Below, in pieces: positions 1 through 8,096 of a stretch of 64,000 nt of DNA. The position numbers were made by a program, and so were the translations under genes. Numbering within the stretch: position 1 is the stretch's first letter; every line of letters begins with the position of its first letter. This DNA is from Halomonas sp. SSL-5 (GTDB lineage Bacteria; Pseudomonadota; Gammaproteobacteria; Pseudomonadales; Halomonadaceae): contig NZ_JAUYWF010000005.1 of assembly GCF_030708455.1 (NCBI RefSeq), positions 1 to 64,000 on the forward strand, written 5' to 3'. A model generated the notes under the pieces. It had not been told where the DNA came from and ran no database searches. It was given only the letters and a program-made list of their open reading frames with translations.

Positions 1-149
1 CCGAGAATCGGCGCATTGAAGAAGTAACGGCCACCCACGTCTACCGTGGTCAACAGCATCATGCCGAACAGGGTGGCGCCCGCCACACCCTCCAGCAGTA
101 GCTGCAGAACATGGCCGACGCGCGACCATGGTGATACTGAGTTGGTCAT
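1..149 (-). CDS. TRAP transporter small permease (DctQ-like), partial
   Basis: Only the first 49 or so codons are present; the gene runs off the left edge. The start is the ATG at 149-147, preceded on the minus strand by AGGAG with good spacing. The peptide begins MTNSVSPWSRVGHVLQ and goes on into a hydrophobic segment followed by TTVDVGGRYFFNAPILG. That VDVxGRYFFNxPI pattern in the first membrane helix is typical of the DctQ small membrane subunit of TRAP transporters, which import organic acids by sodium-driven symport. A TRAP solute-binding protein (10791-11849) lies in the same catabolic island and could be its partner. The large DctM subunit would be expected just left of the window. The family call rests on a short fragment. 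Confidence 0.7.
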   Translation of the reverse strand, partial: MTNSVSPWSRVGHVLQLLLEGVAGATLFGMMLLTTVDVGGRYFFNAPIL

Positions 150-348
150 GAGTCTGCTTCGCTCCTGGTCGTCACGGAACATTGTTAGGGGCATCACCAT
201 GCCGCCATACAGTATCCATCGCAACTAATTAGCGAAAAGAAACCACTAAACTTAAGTTGTAGAAGCACAAGAAAACACTGATTACAGTCAACTTTTATCG
301 CCTATGGCCGACAAGGCAGCCGCAATCCCCGGCGCTCGGGCTGGACAT

Positions 349-368
349 ATAGTTTCAACAGAAACTAT
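349..368. promoter_or_regulatory. Perfect inverted repeat, candidate operator of the catabolic operon
   Basis: ATAGTTTC and GAAACTAT form a perfect 8-bp inverted repeat around a 4-base spacer (AACA). It lies in the 270-bp divergent region (150-419) between the TRAP gene and the homogentisate operon, about 50 bp before the first start codon. The position suits a regulator binding site. Which protein binds is unknown; LuxR- and IclR-type regulators are encoded in the same island. The rest of the gap is comparatively AT-rich and shows no gene. Confidence 0.4.
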
Positions 369-419
369 GCTGCCGGTTCACAACAAGCCTGTAGGCGACC
401 TGACGACACCGGAGGACAC

Positions 420-1388
420 ATGAGCAAGAAATTCGCATCCCACGCCGATACCGAAGAGAAGCAGATCAGCTTCGACAAGCTGGCCGAGGGCCTCTACGCC
501 TACACCGCCGAGGGCGACCCCAATACCGGCATCGTCATCGGTGATGACAGCGTGATGGTGATCGACACCCAGGCCACGCCGATCATGGCCCAGGACGTGA
601 TCCGCCGGATCCGCGAGATCACCGACAAGCCGATCAAGCACGTGGTGCTGACCCACTATCATGCCGTGCGCGTGCTGGGCGCCTCCGCCTACGAGGCCGA
701 GAACATTTACGCCAGCCAGCACACCTACGACCTGATCGTCGAGCGCGGCCAGCAGGACTATGAGTCCGAGGTCGGCCGCTTCCCGCGCCTGTTCAAGGGT
801 GTCGACTCGGTGCCCGGCCTGACCTGGCCGAACATCGTCTTCCAGGAAGAGCTGACGGTCTACATGGGCAAGCGCGAGGTGCGCATCATCCACCTGGGCC
901 GCGGCCACACCAAGGGGGACACCATCGTCTGGCTGCCCGAGGAGAAGGTGATGTTCTCCGGCGACCTGGTCGAGTTCGGTGCCACGCCCTACACCGGCGA
1001 CGCCTATCACGAATACTGGCCTGCCACCCTGGACCGCCTGCAGGCCATGCAGCCCGAGAAGCTGGTGCCGGGACGCGGCGAGGCGCTGCAGAGCCCCGAG
1101 CAATGTCAGGAGGCCATCCAGGGTACCCGCGACTTTCTCGCCGACATGTACGAAAGCGTCAAGGCGGGCAAGGCGGCCGGCAAGTCGCTCTCCGAGTGCT
1201 ACTCCGAGACCTACGCCAAGCTCAAGCCCAAGTACGGTCACTGGGTGATCTTCGATCACTGCCTGCCCTTCGATATCACGCGCTGCTATGACGAGGCCGG
1301 CGGCGAGTACCCGGATCCGCGTATCTGGACCGCCGAGCGTGACACCGCCATGTGGCACTCGCTGCAGGAAGCCGTCGAGAACCAGTAA
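420..1388 (+). CDS. Metallo-beta-lactamase-fold protein with altered metal site
   Basis: This 322-aa protein has the MBL-fold layout, but several metal ligands are replaced. The usual HxHxDH motif reads H79-Y-H81-A-V-R84. The GHTxGD segment keeps H163 and the SGD motif keeps D182. The C-terminal GHG is PGRG, with R219 in place of histidine. It may therefore bind a single metal, or none, or use another chemistry. The start is supported by GGAGG four bases upstream. It is the first gene of the operon that continues into the flavoprotein hydroxylase and hmgA, so a role in aromatic-acid degradation, such as hydrolysing a thioester or lactone, is plausible but unproven. The fold is secure and the function is not. 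Confidence 0.75.
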   Translation: MSKKFASHADTEEKQISFDKLAEGLYAYTAEGDPNTGIVIGDDSVMVIDTQATPIMAQDVIRRIREITDKPIKHVVLTHYHAVRVLGASAYEAENIYASQHTYDLIVERGQQDYESEVGRFPRLFKGVDSVPGLTWPNIVFQEELTVYMGKREVRIIHLGRGHTKGDTIVWLPEEKVMFSGDLVEFGATPYTGDAYHEYWPATLDRLQAMQPEKLVPGRGEALQSPEQCQEAIQGTRDFLADMYESVKAGKAAGKSLSECYSETYAKLKPKYGHWVIFDHCLPFDITRCYDEAGGEYPDPRIWTAERDTAMWHSLQEAVENQ

Positions 1389-1400
1389 CGGAACAGGGCA

Positions 1401-1426
1401 GCCGCCGATGCCTCGACATCGGCGGC
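1401..1426 (+). other. Intercistronic hairpin in the homogentisate operon
   Basis: GCCGCCGATG and CATCGGCGGC form a perfect 10-bp stem around a 6-base loop, followed by CTTTC. It fills the short gap between the MBL-fold gene and the flavoprotein gene, whose GGGAG ribosome site lies just after it. With no real T-run it more likely stabilises mRNA or causes partial termination than ends transcription. Confidence 0.35.
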
Positions 1427-1442
1427 CTTTCGGGAGCACGCC

Positions 1443-3167
1443 ATGCCAACCACTTACAAGAATCCTGTCTATCCCTATCGACGCCCGTCGGAGCTCGACC
1501 AGCCGTCGCCCCGTCACTGCCCGGTGGTGATCGTCGGCGCCGGCCCCTCCGGCCTGACCGCCGCCATCGACCTCGCCCAGCAGGGCATCGACAGCGTCCT
1601 GCTGGACGACAACAACACCGTCAGCGTCGGCTCACGGGCCATCTGCTTCGCCAAGCGCACCCTGGAGATCATGGACCGCCTGGGCTGTGCCCAGCCCATG
1701 CTCGACAAGGGCGTGACCTGGCAGCATGGCCGCGTCTTCTTCCAGGAGCGCGAGGTCTACGACTTCAACCTGCTGCCGGAGGAGGGGCACCGCATTCCGG
1801 CCTTCATCAACCTGCAGCAGTACTACCTCGAGGAGTACCTGGTCGATCGGGCCGAGGAGCTGAAGGAGCACATCGACTTGCGCTGGCTGCACAAGGTCAC
1901 GGAAGTCGATGCGCAACCCGAGCTTACGGCGATCACGGTCTCCACCCAGGACGGTGACTACCGCCTGACCTGCGACTATCTGCTGGTGGCCGATGGCGCC
2001 AACAGCAAGATCCGTGACCAGCTCGGCCTGGAGAGCAAGGGGCAGATCTTCCAGGATCGCTTCCTGATCGCCGATGTGATCATGAAGGCCGACTTCCCCA
2101 CCGAGCGCTGGTTCTGGTTCGACCCGCCCTTCCATCCCAACCAGTCGGTGCTGCTGCACAAGCAGCCGGACAACGTCTGGCGCATCGACTTCCAACTGGG
2201 CTGGGACGCCGACCCGGATGAGGAGAAGAAGGAAGAGAACATCCGCCCCCGCGTCCAGCAGATGCTCGGAGCGGACGTGGAGTTCGAGCTGGAGTGGGCC
2301 AGCGTCTATACCTTCCGCTGCCGCAAGATGGATGATTTCATCCACAACAGGGTGTTCTTCATGGGCGACGCCGCCCACCAGGTCTCGCCCTTCGGTGCAC
2401 GCGGCGCCAACGGCGGGGCCCAGGGCATCGACAACCTGGCCTGGAAGCTGGCCCGCGTACTGAAAGGTGAGGCGCCCGACGCCTTGCTCGAGACCTACAA
2501 CACCGAGCGCCAGCACGGGGCCGCGGAGAACATCCTCAACTCCACGCGCGCCACCGACTTCATCACGCCCAAGAGCCGCGTCAGTCGGTTGTTTCGCGAC
2601 AGCGTGCTGGAGCTGGCAGAGCACCACCCCTTCGCCCGTAGCCTGGTCAACAGCGGCCGCCTGTCGATGCCCTGCCGCTATGAAGACTCGCCGCTCAACG
2701 CCGACGACGACGCCAGCTTCCCGGAGGCGCTGCGCCCCGGAAGCCCGGCCAAGGACGCGCCGATTCGGCTGTGTGGCGAGAGCGCCTGGCTGCTCAACCA
2801 GCTCGGTAACCGTTTCGTGCTGCTGCTGGACGCCCGCCTGCCCACCGGCCAGGCCGAGGTGCTGGCACCGGAACTCGAGACCCTGCTCGGGAACCAGCCG
2901 GACCTGGATCTGCTGGTTCTGGGGCCGGCTTCTCGTGCACTGAGCGGCCTGCCGCGAACCACCCTGATCGAGGATGCCGACGGCCTGGTCGTCGAGCGCT
3001 ATGGACTGACCCCGGGGGCCGGCTACCTGATTCGGCCCGACCAGCACGTGACGGCCCGCTGGACCGACAGCCGCCGCGAAGCAGTCGAAGACGCGATCGA
3101 TCGCGCTCTGGGGCGGCACCTAGACCCGCTTTCCCACAACCAGGGAGGTCGCCATGCCACGGCTTGA
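1443..3167 (+). CDS. FAD-dependent aromatic hydroxylase, MhaA/MhpA-like
   Basis: This 574-aa flavoprotein monooxygenase has an N-terminal dinucleotide-binding GxGxxG (VGAGPSG, residues 31-37), the mid-protein DG motif (ADGANSK) and the GD motif (FMGDAAHQVSPFGARG) that contacts the FAD ribityl chain. The C-terminal third is the thioredoxin-like extension of the phenol-hydroxylase/MhpA group. MhaA of Pseudomonas putida U hydroxylates 3-hydroxyphenylacetate to homogentisate together with a small partner, MhaB. Here the small DUF2783 gene overlaps the 3' end by 14 bases and hmgA follows, so the same reaction is the best inference. The start has GGGAG six bases upstream. Other meta-hydroxylated phenyl acids could be the substrate. 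A paralogue lies at 8093-9784. Confidence 0.85.
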   Translation: MPTTYKNPVYPYRRPSELDQPSPRHCPVVIVGAGPSGLTAAIDLAQQGIDSVLLDDNNTVSVGSRAICFAKRTLEIMDRLGCAQPMLDKGVTWQHGRVFFQEREVYDFNLLPEEGHRIPAFINLQQYYLEEYLVDRAEELKEHIDLRWLHKVTEVDAQPELTAITVSTQDGDYRLTCDYLLVADGANSKIRDQLGLESKGQIFQDRFLIADVIMKADFPTERWFWFDPPFHPNQSVLLHKQPDNVWRIDFQLGWDADPDEEKKEENIRPRVQQMLGADVEFELEWASVYTFRCRKMDDFIHNRVFFMGDAAHQVSPFGARGANGGAQGIDNLAWKLARVLKGEAPDALLETYNTERQHGAAENILNSTRATDFITPKSRVSRLFRDSVLELAEHHPFARSLVNSGRLSMPCRYEDSPLNADDDASFPEALRPGSPAKDAPIRLCGESAWLLNQLGNRFVLLLDARLPTGQAEVLAPELETLLGNQPDLDLLVLGPASRALSGLPRTTLIEDADGLVVERYGLTPGAGYLIRPDQHVTARWTDSRREAVEDAIDRALGRHLDPLSHNQGGRHATA

Positions 3168-3360
3168 GCTGAACCCGAACTTCACCGACCCCGACGCCTT
3201 CTACGCCGCCCTGACCGATGCCCATCGGGAGCGCAGCGAGGCAGAAAGCGAGCGGATCAACGCACGTCTCATCCTGCTGCTGGCCAACCATATCGGTGAG
3301 CAGCAGGTCCTGGAAGAAGCCCTGACCCTCGCCGCCCGCGAAGTCGAAGAAGCGCGGTAA
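3154..3360 (+). CDS. DUF2783 small protein, candidate hydroxylase coupling partner (MhaB-like)
   Basis: This 68-aa, highly charged and largely helical protein starts inside the last codons of the flavoprotein gene (14-base overlap) with a strong GGAGGT ribosome site, so the two are translationally coupled. It matches the DUF2783 family by size, the DPDAFYAAL start and the [11 protein letters not shown] core. Small proteins next to such hydroxylases act as coupling proteins in the MhaAB system. No catalytic residues are evident. A second DUF2783 gene at 7884-8096 is paired with the second flavoprotein, which supports a subunit or coupling role. Confidence 0.85.
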   Translation: MPRLELNPNFTDPDAFYAALTDAHRERSEAESERINARLILLLANHIGEQQVLEEALTLAAREVEEAR

Positions 3361-3404
3361 CGGGTCATGCCACAACAATCAAAGGCACCGAAGAGGACAC
3401 CAGC

Positions 3405-4712
3405 ATGGCTGAAGAACTGAACTATCAGAACGGTTTTCGCAACCACTTCTCCACCGAGGCCCTGCCCGGGGCGCTGCCTGTCGGCCAGAACTCGCCGCAG
3501 AAGTGCGCCTATGGTCTCTACGCCGAGCAGCTCACCGGCTCCGCCTTCACGGCGCCCCGCCACCAGAACCTGAGGAGCTGGCTCTACCGCATTCGCCCCT
3601 CGGTGGTGCAGAGCGCCTATCAGCCGCTGGAGAACCGTCAGGTCCATACCTCGCCGCTGGACAAGCCTGCCGCCGACCCCAACCAGATGCGCTGGGATCC
3701 GGCCCCGCTGCCCAATGAACCCACCGACTTCATCGATGGCCTGCTGACCATCGCCGTCAACGGCGATGCCGGCGCCCAGACCGGTGTCGGGGTGCATGTC
3801 TACACGCTAAATCAGGACATGACCGACCGATTCTTCTACACCGCGGATGGCGAGCTGCTCTTCGTACCGCAGCAGGGTGCGCTGCGTCTGCGCACCGAGT
3901 TCGGCGAGATCGATGTCGACAACGGCGAGATCGCCGTGATCCCGCGCGGCATCAAGTTCCAGGTACGCAAGGGAGAAGGCGTCGACGCCGCCCGCGGCTA
4001 TATCTGCGAGAACTACGGCAGCCCGATGGAGCTACCCGGCCTGGGGCCCATCGGCGCCAACGGCCTGGCCAACCCGCGTGACTTCCAGAGCCCCGTGGCC
4101 GGCTATGAAGATGTGGAGGGCGACTTCTCGCTGGTGGCCAAGTTCTCGGGGCGCTTCTGGGAGACCCGGCTCGGCCACTCGCCTCTGGACGTGGTCGCCT
4201 GGCACGGCAACTACGCGCCCTACAAGTACGACCTGGCCAACTTCAACACCATCAACACGGTCAGCTTCGACCACCTCGATCCGTCGATCTTCACCGTGCT
4301 GACCTCGGCTTCGGACACCCCGGGAATGGCCAACCTGGACTTCGTCATCTTCCCGCCGCGCTGGATGGTGGCCGAAAACACCTTCCGCCCGCCCTGGTTC
4401 CACCGCAATCTGATGAGCGAGTTCATGGGCCTGATCCACGGCGAGTACGACGCCAAGGCAGAGGGATTCCTGCCCGGCGGCGCCAGCCTGCACAACTGCA
4501 TGTCGCCCCATGGCCCCGATGCCGAGACCTTCGACAAGGCCTCCAATGCCGAGCTGAAGCCGCAATATCTGGGTGATACCCTGGCCTTCATGTTCGAGAG
4601 CCGCTACGTCTATCACCCCACCGAAGCGGCTCTCGCCACCGAGTATCGCCAACGCGACTATGTGGATGTGTGGTCGACCCTGCGCTCCAACTTCACCCCC
4701 GAGCAGCGCTGA
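3405..4712 (+). CDS. hmgA: Homogentisate 1,2-dioxygenase
   Basis: This 435-aa enzyme opens the ring of homogentisate to maleylacetoacetate using Fe(II) and O2. It has the usual family length. The three iron ligands of the human enzyme (His335, Glu341, His371) correspond here to H333 (PPWFHRN), E339 (LMSEFMG) and H369 (NCMSPHGPD). The N-terminal [19 protein letters not shown] is strongly conserved in the family. GAGG lies eight bases before the start. The upstream hydroxylase pair would supply its substrate and the two downstream genes process its product, which makes this the central step of the operon. Confidence 0.97.
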   Translation: MAEELNYQNGFRNHFSTEALPGALPVGQNSPQKCAYGLYAEQLTGSAFTAPRHQNLRSWLYRIRPSVVQSAYQPLENRQVHTSPLDKPAADPNQMRWDPAPLPNEPTDFIDGLLTIAVNGDAGAQTGVGVHVYTLNQDMTDRFFYTADGELLFVPQQGALRLRTEFGEIDVDNGEIAVIPRGIKFQVRKGEGVDAARGYICENYGSPMELPGLGPIGANGLANPRDFQSPVAGYEDVEGDFSLVAKFSGRFWETRLGHSPLDVVAWHGNYAPYKYDLANFNTINTVSFDHLDPSIFTVLTSASDTPGMANLDFVIFPPRWMVAENTFRPPWFHRNLMSEFMGLIHGEYDAKAEGFLPGGASLHNCMSPHGPDAETFDKASNAELKPQYLGDTLAFMFESRYVYHPTEAALATEYRQRDYVDVWSTLRSNFTPEQR

Positions 4713-4732
4713 GCCAGCCCCATGCACCAATG

Positions 4733-4750
4733 CGGGGCCGTCAGGCCCCG
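4733..4750 (+). other. Intercistronic hairpin between hmgA and the hydrolase gene
   Basis: CGGGGCC and GGCCCCG form a 7-bp GC stem with a GTCA loop, 21 bases after the hmgA stop and just before the next ribosome site. There is no T-run. It probably protects the upstream mRNA end or tunes expression of the downstream genes. Confidence 0.35.
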
Positions 4751-4775
4751 CCCCTGACGAAAGGACCGAACTCGA

Positions 4776-5795
4776 ATGAAACTGGCAACGTTGAAGAAAG
4801 GCCGCGACGGCGAACTGATCCTGGTCTCTCGAGACCTCACCCGCGCGGTAAGCGCCGCCGACATCGCCTCCACCCTGCAGCAGGCGATCGAGAACTGGGA
4901 CGCCGTGAGCTCGCAGCTCGATGCACGCTACGCCGAGCTCAACGAAGGCAAGGCCGAGGGCGCCTTCGACCTCGACCAGAGCGCCCTGCACTCCCCCCTG
5001 CCGCGCACCTACCACTGGGCCGACGGCTCCGCCTACCTCAATCACGTGCAGCTGGTACGCCAGGCACGTAACGCCGAGATGCCGGAGACCTTCTGGCACG
5101 ACCCGCTGATGTACCAGGGCGGCGGCGACAAGTTCATCGCCCCCACCGAGGATATCGAGGCGATCAGCGAAGAGCACGGCATCGACTTCGAGGGCGAGAT
5201 CGCGGTGGTCACCGACGACGTGCCCATGGCGGTCACTCCCGAACAGGCGGCCAAGCACATCAAGCTGGTGATGCTGGTCAACGACGTCAGCCTGCGCGGC
5301 CTGATCCCCGGCGAGCTCGCCAAGGGCTTCGGCTTCTTCCAGGCCAAGCCGGCATCAAGCTTCTCGCCCATTGCGGTCACCCCGGACGAGTTGGGTGACG
5401 CCTGGCAGGATGGCAAGGTCCACCTGCCGCTGACCGTGCATCTCAACGGCGAGAAATTCGGTGAGCCGGAAGCCGGCCCCGACATGATCTTCAGCTTCCC
5501 GCAGCTGGTGGCCCACGCGGCTCGCACCCGTTACCTGGGCGCCGGCGCCATCGTCGGCTCCGGCACCGTCTCCAACCCGGATCCCGATGGCGGCCCCGGA
5601 AAGCCGATCAGCGAGGGCGGCGTGGGCTACAGCTGCCTGGCCGAGGTGCGCATGGTGGAGAAGATCCTGCACGGCGACAGCAAGACGCCCTTCATGCGCT
5701 TCGGCGACCGGGTCCGCATCGAGATGTTCGACCGTGAGGGCAAGAGCATCTTCGGCACCATCGACCAGCAAGTCGTGAAATACGAGCCCAAGTAA
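4776..5795 (+). CDS. fahA: Fumarylacetoacetate hydrolase family protein
   Basis: This 339-aa protein of the FAH superfamily has the metal-binding acidic cluster (DFEGEIAVV), the HSPLPR N-terminal signature and the NDVSLR segment. In this operon it should hydrolyse fumarylacetoacetate to fumarate and acetoacetate, the last step of the homogentisate pathway. It lies between hmgA and maiA, 63 bases after hmgA, with AAGGA about ten bases before the start. The bacterial homologue beside hmgA in pseudomonads does this job. A broader acylpyruvase activity cannot be ruled out from sequence alone. Confidence 0.92.
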   Translation: MKLATLKKGRDGELILVSRDLTRAVSAADIASTLQQAIENWDAVSSQLDARYAELNEGKAEGAFDLDQSALHSPLPRTYHWADGSAYLNHVQLVRQARNAEMPETFWHDPLMYQGGGDKFIAPTEDIEAISEEHGIDFEGEIAVVTDDVPMAVTPEQAAKHIKLVMLVNDVSLRGLIPGELAKGFGFFQAKPASSFSPIAVTPDELGDAWQDGKVHLPLTVHLNGEKFGEPEAGPDMIFSFPQLVAHAARTRYLGAGAIVGSGTVSNPDPDGGPGKPISEGGVGYSCLAEVRMVEKILHGDSKTPFMRFGDRVRIEMFDREGKSIFGTIDQQVVKYEPK

Positions 5796-5810
5796 GCCAG
5801 CGGAGATGCA

Positions 5811-6458
5811 ATGATGACCATGCTCTACGGCTACTTTCGCTCGTCGGCCACCTACCGGGTGCGGATCGCGCTGAACCTCAAGGGGTTCGACTATGACCAG
5901 TCACCCGTCAACCTGGTCAAGGGTGAGCAGCGGGAAGCCGCCAACCTGGGGCGCCATCCCCTGGGCATGGTGCCCTCGCTGATCACCGACGAGGGCGTCA
6001 CCCTGACCCAGTCGATGGCCATCTGCGAGTACCTCGACGAGCGCTACCCCGAACCGCCGCTGCTGCCGGCGGACGTCACCGAGCGCGCCCGGGTGCGTTC
6101 GCTGGCCCAGATGGTGGCCTGTGAGATCCACCCCCTCAACAACCTTCGAGTGCTCAAGTACCTGGTAGGGGAGCTCGGGGGTGATGACGAGGCCAAACTC
6201 ACCTGGTACCGCCACTGGATTGCCGAAGGCTTCCAGGCGCTGGAGACCATCCTCACCGCCGAGGCGGGAACCGGTGACTTCTGTCACGGAAACCTCCCGA
6301 GCCTCGCGGATATCTGCCTGGTGCCACAGGTGTATAACGCCGAGCGCTTCGAGTGCGATCTTTCGGCTTATCCGACGATCCAGCGCATTACCGCCAACTG
6401 TCGGGCGCTACCCGCCTTCCAGCAGGCGGCACCGGAGGCGCAGCCGGACGCCCCCTGA
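5811..6458 (+). CDS. maiA: Maleylacetoacetate isomerase (zeta-class GST)
   Basis: This 215-aa zeta-class glutathione transferase should isomerise maleylacetoacetate to fumarylacetoacetate with glutathione as cofactor. The N-terminal RSSATYRVRIALNLKG corresponds to the SSxxxRVRIAL active-site signature of the class, and QSMAICEYLDE is the glutathione-binding segment. CGGAG precedes the ATG at 5811 by five bases; a second ATG follows directly. It lies 15 bases after the hydrolase gene and so shares its transcript. Glutathione supply is encoded elsewhere in the window (gshB). Confidence 0.94.
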   Translation: MMTMLYGYFRSSATYRVRIALNLKGFDYDQSPVNLVKGEQREAANLGRHPLGMVPSLITDEGVTLTQSMAICEYLDERYPEPPLLPADVTERARVRSLAQMVACEIHPLNNLRVLKYLVGELGGDDEAKLTWYRHWIAEGFQALETILTAEAGTGDFCHGNLPSLADICLVPQVYNAERFECDLSAYPTIQRITANCRALPAFQQAAPEAQPDAP

Positions 6459-6478
6459 TAAAAACTGGCGGGCCACCG

Positions 6479-6523
6479 AGCGGGCACGGCATACGGCATG
6501 ACGCCGTGCCGTGCCCGCTTTTA
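6479..6523 (+). terminator. Rho-independent-type terminator after maiA
   Basis: AGCGGGCACGGCA pairs with TGCCGTGCCCGCT through an inner imperfect stem, and the right arm ends in CTTTTA. It stands between maiA and the MFS gene, whose own AAGGAGG site follows about 20 bases on. The short T-run suggests that part of the transcription may read through into the transporter gene. Confidence 0.55.
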
Positions 6524-6555
6524 CGTCACTACACGACAAGATCAAGGAGGACCCC

Positions 6556-7779
6556 ATGCTCCGGCTGACTTCCCCTGCCACCATCATCGTGCTGGCCGCA
6601 CTGACCGCCCTGGGCCCTCTGGCCACCGACATGTACCTGCCGGCGATGCCGGCCATGGCCGAAGCACTGAATACCGGGCCCGACCAGGTCCAGCTGACGC
6701 TGAGCCTCTACATGGCCGGTTTCGCCATGGCCCAGCTGTTCTGCGGCCCAATCTCCGACCGCTTCGGGCGACGCCCGGTGATGATCGTCGGCTTTACCCT
6801 TTTCCTGGTCGCCAGCCTGCTGTGCGCCTTCGCCCCCACTATCGAATGGCTGCTGGCCGGCCGCTTCCTGCAGGCCTTCGGGGGTGCCGCCGGCCCGGTC
6901 CTGGGGCGCGCCGCGGTGCGCGACATCTACGGCCCGGTAGAGGCCGGGCGCGTGCTCTCCTACATGGCCAGTACCATGGCCATGGCACCGGCGCTCGCCC
7001 CGGTGGTGGGGGCGGGGCTGCTGCTGTTCTTCGGCTGGGAGTCGGTCTTCCTGCTGCTGGCCGTCTATGCGGCGATCATGTTGCTGATCCTGGCCCTGCT
7101 GATGCCCGAACCACTGCCCGAAGATCGGCGGCAGTCGGTGGCACCCGGAGTGATACTGGCCAACTATCGCATGCTGCTGACGCAGCGCAGCTTCGTCGGC
7201 TACACCCTGATCAACGCCAGCGGCTTCGCCGGCCTATTCGCCTTCCTCTCCGGCTCCTCCTTCGTGCTGATCGAGTACATGGGCCTCAACCCCTTCCAGT
7301 ACGGTGCCGGCTTCATCCTGATCGTGGTGGGGTTCTTCTCCGGCACCCTGTTCAGCGGCCGCTACAGCCACCGCCTGGGACGCGACCGGCTGCTGCTGCT
7401 GGCCACCCTGCTGTGTGCCCTGGCCGGCACCACCATGGCGCTCCTCGCCATCGGCGGCGTTCACCGGCCCTGGGCCGTGATCGGCCCGCACATCCTCTTC
7501 TTGTTCGGATTCGGCATCGTGATGCCCCAGAGCATGGCCGGCGCGCTGGCACCGAACCCCCAGTGCGCAGGCTCGGCCTCTTCACTCTTCGGCTTCCTGC
7601 AGATGACCATCGCCGCCCTGGGCGGCGCCCTGGTCGGCCAGTTTCACGATGGCACCTCGCGCACCATGGCCATCGCCATCGCGCTGGGAGGAGTCGTGTC
7701 GCTCGCGGCCTATCTGGGACTCATACACCAGGGCGGCAGGGCCACGAACAGCTCTCGAGCGTGCTGTCGGGAGGGATAG
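6556..7779 (+). CDS. Bcr/CflA family MFS efflux transporter
   Basis: This 407-aa membrane protein has about twelve hydrophobic segments. The start of Bcr/CflA drug exporters is clear (LGPLATDMYLPAMPAM), and so is the MFS loop motif between helices 2 and 3 (GPISDRFGRRPVM). The ATG at 6556 was chosen because AAGGAGG lies five bases upstream; an earlier GTG in frame lacks this. It is the last gene of the homogentisate operon, separated by a probable partial terminator. It may export toxic aromatic intermediates or substrates, or may simply be a drug exporter carried with the operon. Confidence 0.88.
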   Translation: MLRLTSPATIIVLAALTALGPLATDMYLPAMPAMAEALNTGPDQVQLTLSLYMAGFAMAQLFCGPISDRFGRRPVMIVGFTLFLVASLLCAFAPTIEWLLAGRFLQAFGGAAGPVLGRAAVRDIYGPVEAGRVLSYMASTMAMAPALAPVVGAGLLLFFGWESVFLLLAVYAAIMLLILALLMPEPLPEDRRQSVAPGVILANYRMLLTQRSFVGYTLINASGFAGLFAFLSGSSFVLIEYMGLNPFQYGAGFILIVVGFFSGTLFSGRYSHRLGRDRLLLLATLLCALAGTTMALLAIGGVHRPWAVIGPHILFLFGFGIVMPQSMAGALAPNPQCAGSASSLFGFLQMTIAALGGALVGQFHDGTSRTMAIAIALGGVVSLAAYLGLIHQGGRATNSSRACCREG

Positions 7780-7825
7780 GCCATGAGCATCTCGCGACGG
7801 GTCATACCTCTACTGGCCTCGGTAT

Positions 7826-7865
7826 GACAAACCCCGCCAGCCGTTACCGGCTGGCGGGGTTTGTC
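7826..7865. terminator. Bidirectional terminator between convergent genes
   Basis: An 18-bp perfect stem (GACAAACCCCGCCAGCCG and its complement) surrounds a TTAC loop. A/T tracts at both outer ends make it work in both directions. It separates the plus-strand MFS gene from the minus-strand DUF2783 gene, and it is the clearest terminator of the island. Confidence 0.85.
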
Positions 7866-7883
7866 CATGGGGCAAACGCAGGC

Positions 7884-8096
7884 TCAGTGGGCGTGGATAT
7901 CCATGGCCCCCTCCCGCGCCTCCGCGATGGCCGCCATCACCTGATCGACATCCGCGACGCGATGGGCCAGCGCCAGCGCCAGCTGGGCCAGGAAGTGACT
8001 CTCCTCGCCTTCCGGCAGCGTATCGAGGGTGCTCGCCAGGCGCTCATAGACCTGCTCGAGATCGGCGAAGGGCAGTGTGGTATTGGTCATGGTCAT
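7884..8096 (-). CDS. DUF2783 small protein, second copy
   Basis: This 70-aa protein starts at MTMTNTTLPF. The ATG at 8096-8094 overlaps the TGA of the upstream flavoprotein gene (ATGA), and GGAAGGAGA lies directly upstream, so translation is coupled. Like the copy at 3154-3360 it is acidic and helical, with a similar core (SHFLAQLALALAHRV), but overall the two are clearly diverged. It probably partners the flavoprotein encoded just upstream. The longer open frame upstream of this start is shadow sequence. Confidence 0.8.
   Translation of the reverse strand: MTMTNTTLPFADLEQVYERLASTLDTLPEGEESHFLAQLALALAHRVADVDQVMAAIAEAREGAMDIHAH

Noticed and set aside
378..1517. Long open frame antisense to the MBL-fold gene
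   Set aside because: High third-position GC leaves antisense frames open; it has no ribosome site and low-complexity, Val/Gly/Leu-rich composition, while the plus-strand product is a clear family member.
4032..5258. 408-codon antisense frame across hmgA and the hydrolase gene
   Set aside because: It covers two well-identified genes and their gap on the other strand and shows no domain.
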